A DNA stretch of 26,476 nt, taken from CAZNUM01 sp964539305 (GTDB lineage Bacteria; Fidelibacterota; Marinisomatia; Marinisomatales; TCS55). Below the pieces are notes generated by a model, which did not search any database, had not been told where the DNA came from, and was given only the letters and a program-made list of their open reading frames with translations. The stretch covers positions 1 through 26,476 of the forward strand of contig CAZIIM010000026.1 of assembly GCA_964539305.1 (NCBI GenBank), given 5' to 3'. A program made the position numbers and the translations under genes. This document shows, piece by piece, positions 23,669 through 26,476 of this stretch (position 1 is its first letter; each line of letters starts with the position of its first letter).

Positions 23669-23741
23669 TGACCCCGACAGGATTCGAACCTGTGACCAAC
23701 GGCTTAAAAGGCCGCTGCTCTACCAGCTGAGCTACGGGGCC
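23669..23741 (-). tRNA. tRNA-Lys (anticodon TTT)
   Basis: The minus strand folds as a 73-nt cloverleaf: acceptor GGCCCCG/CGGGGTC with one G-U pair, D arm GCTC/GAGC, anticodon stem GCGGC/GCCGT with loop CTTTTAA (anticodon TTT), T arm ACAGG-TTCGAAT-CCTGT, discriminator A. The terminal CCA is not encoded. Confidence 0.97.
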
Positions 23742-23806
23742 GGAAAAAGCGGTGGCAAAATTAAGAACAAAGTCGGGCGAATCACAGCAAAAGGTCGCCG
23801 GGATAG

Positions 23807-24205
23807 TCAGACGGAACGATCCAGGGAGCCTTCAACACAGGTTGTGTCAAAGCCACCCCGGGTGTTGTAGATAGTAGTCACTTTCAACCGGTTGGTCTCC
23901 AATTTCTGTTTCAGGTCCTGGTATATCCGTTTGGTAACATCTTCCTGGTATATTCCCACATTCCGGAAGCTGATGAAATAGTATTTCAGACTTTTCAGTT
24001 CAATGCATTTCCCACCTTCCGGATAGTATTCGATTTTCACCCGGGCCAGATCAGGAAGTCCGCTGAAAGGGCAAACGGCACTAAATTCATTGGTCTCCGT
24101 GCAGATGTATTGGTCCGGACTGTCAAAAGGGAAAGTCTCCAGATACTCCGGTCTGATCTTGTTCTCTCCTTCAAAACTGAATTTTCGTCCTTCTGCAACC
24201 GTCAT
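23807..24205 (-). CDS. queF: NADPH-dependent preQ0 reductase QueF
   Basis: Reduces 7-cyano-7-deazaguanine (preQ0) to preQ1, the last free-base step toward queuosine in tRNA. 132 aa, the short unimodular type. The nucleophile is Cys45 in ETNEFSAVCPFSG, with Asp52 as general acid and the family motif ELKSLKYY at 69-76. B. subtilis QueF has HE in FRNHGDFHED; here the position reads FRNVGIYQED, so the His is Gln. I recall other QueF lineages without that His, so this need not mean loss of activity. ATG 24205 overlaps the queD stop (ATGA); the frame is open upstream but only shadows queD. Confidence 0.94.
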   Translation of the reverse strand: MTVAEGRKFSFEGENKIRPEYLETFPFDSPDQYICTETNEFSAVCPFSGLPDLARVKIEYYPEGGKCIELKSLKYYFISFRNVGIYQEDVTKRIYQDLKQKLETNRLKVTTIYNTRGGFDTTCVEGSLDRSV

Positions 24206-24564
24206 GTCGCTTCTCCCCGGTAGATGCACCCGGTGGTGCAGGTTTCCTTCACTTCCACCGCCGAGAGGGGAGGCAAAGCAGGTTTCAACTGCTTCCAGAC
24301 CCACTGGACCAGGATTTCGCTGGTAGGATTTTCCAGCCCCTCGATGTCGTTTAAATAATGGTGGTCCAACCGTTCCAAAAGAGGAGCGCAGGCGGTTTTA
24401 ATGTCGGCATAATCCATGACCCAGCCCGTGTGGGGGTCGATCGGGCCATTAATATAAATGCGCAGGGTGTAGGAATGACCGTGGAGCCGACGGCACTTAT
24501 GTCCCTCCGGCATGTGGGGCAGCGTGTGGGCCGCTTCGAAGGTGATATCTTTGTAAATCTCCAT
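24202..24564 (-). CDS. queD: 6-carboxytetrahydropterin synthase QueD
   Basis: Converts 7,8-dihydroneopterin triphosphate to 6-carboxytetrahydropterin, the first committed queuosine step. 120 aa, as in E. coli, with a very close match (FEAAH, PEGHKCRRLHGHS, LDHHYLNDI, GLENPTSE, KETCTTGCIYRGE). Zinc ligands are His13, His28 and His30; the catalytic Cys is Cys24. It lies 7 bp after queE and overlaps queF by ATGA. No strong ribosome site is seen before ATG 24564, so coupling to queE is likely. Confidence 0.96.
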   Translation of the reverse strand: MEIYKDITFEAAHTLPHMPEGHKCRRLHGHSYTLRIYINGPIDPHTGWVMDYADIKTACAPLLERLDHHYLNDIEGLENPTSEILVQWVWKQLKPALPPLSAVEVKETCTTGCIYRGEAT

Positions 24565-24571
24565 AGGGGTA

Positions 24572-25207
24572 TTAAGGAATGCCTAAAAATTTATGGGTTT
24601 GGAGGCTCAGTCTCCAATGGGGATGTTTCCGGCAGTAATCCAACGCCAGGCGTGTGTTTTGATCCCGCTGGGGGCCATCCATGGGTTGCAGGTAGAAGTA
24701 GGAAAAGTCCAGCTTCGTGAAAGATTCCGGATCCAACGCTTCCTGGGGGTAGACCAGTTTTAATTCATCGCCTGTGGTCTGTTTCAAAGGGGCGCCTGCT
24801 TTGGGGCTGACGCAGATCCAGTCCACTTCTTTCGGCACTGGAATCGTTCCATTGGTTTCAACGGCGATCTCCACCTTCAAGGTATGCAGGGCGGTGATCA
24901 GAGGGATATCGAGCTGAAGCAGAGGCTCCCCGCCGGTACACACCAGGAAGGGATTGGTGTGGACATTCTTTGGCCAGTGGTTTACAATGTGTTCAGCCAA
25001 TGCCTCCGGGCTGGTGAAGCGGCCGCCGTCTGGTCCATCGGTTCCCACAAAATCGGTGTCGCAGAACCGGCAAACGGCCGTGGCCCGGTCCCTTTCCAGG
25101 CCCGACCAGAGGTTGCAGCCCGTAAAACGGCAGAACACGGCGGATCTTCCCGTGTGGAACCCTTCCCCTTGAAGGGTGTAGTAAATTTCTTTTATGGAAT
25201 AGGCCAT
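24572..25207 (-). CDS. queE: 7-carboxy-7-deazaguanine synthase QueE (radical SAM)
   Basis: Radical-SAM enzyme that contracts 6-carboxytetrahydropterin to 7-carboxy-7-deazaguanine. 211 aa. The N-terminal YYTLQGEGFHTGR is the QueE signature. The [4Fe-4S] ligands are Cys31, Cys46 and Cys49, giving a CX14CX2C spacing instead of the usual CX3CX2C; the same long spacing is known from Burkholderia multivorans QueE. SAM-site elements include TGGEPLLQ and VETNGT. ATG 25207 has AGGA 8 nt upstream, within the queC stop region. Second gene of the queC-queE-queD-queF operon. Confidence 0.94.
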   Translation of the reverse strand: MAYSIKEIYYTLQGEGFHTGRSAVFCRFTGCNLWSGLERDRATAVCRFCDTDFVGTDGPDGGRFTSPEALAEHIVNHWPKNVHTNPFLVCTGGEPLLQLDIPLITALHTLKVEIAVETNGTIPVPKEVDWICVSPKAGAPLKQTTGDELKLVYPQEALDPESFTKLDFSYFYLQPMDGPQRDQNTRLALDYCRKHPHWRLSLQTHKFLGIP

Positions 25208-25216
25208 TTTTTTATC

Positions 25217-25897
25217 CTACGAGGGATAAGGCAGGGGATCGGGGATACCTGCCTCCTGAAATCCTTTCCGCCGCAATCGGCAGGCGTCACAGTGGCCGCA
25301 GGGTCGCCCCTGGGCATCCGGATCGTAACAAGAGTGGGTCAGGCTGTAATCCACGCCCAGGTTAAGACCGGTTTGAATGATTTCTGCCTTGGTCATGCTG
25401 ATGAGGGGTGTATGAATTGTAATGGGGCGATGGTCCTCCGTACCCATCCTGGTTGCGTAGCGCGCCAGTGTTTCAAAGGCGCGAATGAACTCCGGCCGGC
25501 AATCGGGATAACCGCTGTAATCAATGGCGTTGACGCCAATGAAAATATCGGCTGCGGGAAGAACTTCAGCCCAGGCAAGAGCAAAGGACAGAAAAATGGT
25601 ATTGCGAGCAGGAACGTAGGTGACGGGGATACCGGTTTCATCCTGGGACTGATCCTTGGGGACGTCAATATCGTCGGTAAGGGCGGATCCGCCGAAAGAT
25701 CGAAGATCAATCCGGGTAATTATATGTTCCTTCACACCGTATTGGCGGGCCAATAACTGTGCTGCTTTAATTTCATATTCATGGCGCTGGCCGTAACGGA
25801 AGGTGAGGGCATACAGTGCATAATGCCGACTTTTTGCCATTGCCAGGCAGGTGGTGGAGTCGAGACCTCCACTGAGAAGGATAATGGCTGGTTTCAT
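25217..25897 (-). CDS. queC: preQ0 synthase QueC
   Basis: ATP-dependent ligase converting 7-carboxy-7-deazaguanine to preQ0. 226 aa. The PP-loop is SGGLDSTT (9-16), and the zinc site is Cys190, Cys200, Cys203 and Cys206 (HSC...PCGHCDAC). GVNAIDYSGYPDCRPEF is the expected substrate region. It is the first gene of the minus-strand queuosine operon, starting at ATG 25897 with no clear ribosome site. The 184-bp gap upstream is shared with the divergent regulator gene. I looked for a preQ1 riboswitch there and did not see one. Confidence 0.96.
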   Translation of the reverse strand: MKPAIILLSGGLDSTTCLAMAKSRHYALYALTFRYGQRHEYEIKAAQLLARQYGVKEHIITRIDLRSFGGSALTDDIDVPKDQSQDETGIPVTYVPARNTIFLSFALAWAEVLPAADIFIGVNAIDYSGYPDCRPEFIRAFETLARYATRMGTEDHRPITIHTPLISMTKAEIIQTGLNLGVDYSLTHSCYDPDAQGRPCGHCDACRLRRKGFQEAGIPDPLPYPS

Positions 25898-26001
25898 TTA
25901 ATACTGAACCTGAATTGGGGGCTGAAATTACGTCTGAAACGTGAATAAAGAGGGTTGAAATGATCGTGTCACAGGGACTGATCCAGTTCAAGAAAATAGG
26001 T

Positions 26002-26029
26002 TTGATACGGTCGAATTAATGTCTATATT
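26002..26029 (+). promoter_or_regulatory. Likely sigma70-type promoter of the HTH-receiver gene
   Basis: TTGATA (26002-26007) and TATATT (26024-26029) are separated by 16 bp, each matching consensus at five of six positions. They lie about 50 bp before the regulator start at 26082, in the AT-rich divergent gap with queC. Confidence 0.5.
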
Positions 26030-26081
26030 ATCTAAAGTATATAAAAGATACATTTCGTTACATAGGAGAAATAACGATTCG

Positions 26082-26476
26082 ATGAAGAACAAGGAAGAAT
26101 TAAAGCGCTTCTTTACTACAGGAGATGTGGCCCGTTATTGCCAGATTAATGTGAATACGGTGAAGCGGTGGATTCGGAACGGAACGTTAAAGGCCTTTCA
26201 AACGCCCAGTGGTCATTTCAGGGTGGTCCGGGAAGATTTCGTGCAATTCCTTCAACGGTATGGTTACCCTCTGGATCCCCAGATTGTTGGTAACCCCGGG
26301 GCAGCACTGGATATTCTGATTATTGATGATGATCCGGGGTTTTTACAGTTAATGGTGCATTTATTCCATACACTTAATGAAAAGACCACGGTGGCCACGG
26401 CCAGCAACGGGGCGGAAGGGTTCAAGCTGGTGGCGCAGTTGAAACCGCGGTTGGTCTTACTGGATCTGAAGATGCC
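26082..26476 (+). CDS. HTH (excisionase/MerR-like)-receiver regulator, 3'-truncated
   Basis: At least 131 codons, cut by the window end. An N-terminal excisionase/MerR-type helix-turn-helix is visible at about 10-55 (FTTGDVARYCQINVNTVKRWIRNG, quoted in part: TTGDVARYC, VNTVKRWI, TPSGHFRV). After a short linker a receiver domain begins near residue 80, with acidic pocket IIDDDP and the phospho-acceptor Asp in LLDLKMP at the very end of the window. DNA-binding before receiver is the reverse of most response regulators. AGGAG lies 13 nt before ATG 26082, slightly far. No kinase gene is in view, so the signal is unknown. Confidence 0.85.
   Translation, partial: MKNKEELKRFFTTGDVARYCQINVNTVKRWIRNGTLKAFQTPSGHFRVVREDFVQFLQRYGYPLDPQIVGNPGAALDILIIDDDPGFLQLMVHLFHTLNEKTTVATASNGAEGFKLVAQLKPRLVLLDLKM

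Noticed and set aside
24884..25756. Plus-strand ORF of 290 codons
   Set aside because: It is antisense to queE and queC, both of which have full catalytic motifs; no domain is seen in the plus-strand translation.
25898..26081. preQ1 riboswitch before queC
   Set aside because: I looked for the short H-type pseudoknot with its A-rich tail on the minus strand and saw none; absence by eye is not decisive.

Overview
The window is a gene-dense bacterial segment of roughly balanced base composition. Its core is a large plus-strand purine-catabolism cluster. The genes resemble the E. coli/Clostridium ygeW-ygeY-ssnA-ygfK-ygfM-xdhD set, which NCBI family names call 'selenium metabolism-linked' and which has been tied in gut anaerobes to oxygen-independent breakdown of urate and other purines. 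TTG and GTG starts, an RRM-type small RNA-binding protein, a DUF4143 ATPase and a four-gene queuosine-precursor operon fit a Gram-negative anaerobe, perhaps of the FCB assemblage (Marinimicrobia/Calditrichaeota-like). That placement is inference; no marker gene settles it.

Layout. 1-4821 (+): 5'-truncated adenine deaminase, an RssA-like patatin phospholipase, and a free-standing molybdenum-hydroxylase large subunit. 4822-6344: an AT-richer island with four copies of a motif at exact 32-bp spacing, an AAA/DUF4143 ATPase, and a doubtful 31-codon ORF. 6345-22302 (+): twelve tightly packed genes, mostly with start/stop overlaps: ssnA, ygeY, ygeW, a TrpB-like PLP enzyme, a threonine-synthase-like PLP enzyme, a [2Fe-2S] subunit, a FAD subunit, ygfK, an 8-oxoguanine-deaminase-like amidohydrolase, then ygfM-like FAD, XdhD-type [2Fe-2S] and XdhD-type Mo subunits. 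22325-25897 (-): a yeast-Fcy1-like cytosine deaminase, a terminator, an RRM protein, a 59-aa membrane protein, tRNA-Lys(TTT), and queF-queD-queE-queC. 26082-end (+): a regulator with an N-terminal excisionase/MerR-like HTH followed by a receiver domain, cut by the window edge.

How the genes work together (inference from families). Adenine deaminase and the 8-oxoguanine deaminase feed hypoxanthine and urate into the pathway. Two three-subunit molybdenum hydroxylases (2524 with 12813 and 13293; 18795-22302) and the Fe-S flavoprotein YgfK handle redox at the purine ring. SsnA, YgeY and YgeW hydrolyse and decarbamoylate the opened products. In E. coli YgeX would finish by eliminating ammonia from 2,3-diaminopropionate; here no YgeX is seen and two other fold-type-II PLP enzymes sit in its place. 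No ring-opening dihydropyrimidinase (HyuA), purine transporter, SelD or Moco-maturation gene lies in the window.

Points most worth a second look: the XdhD-type Fe-S subunit has lost all four cysteines of its plant-type cluster but kept the other four; the PLP pair replaces YgeX; and the 32-bp-phased motif array lies in front of the DUF4143 ATPase.
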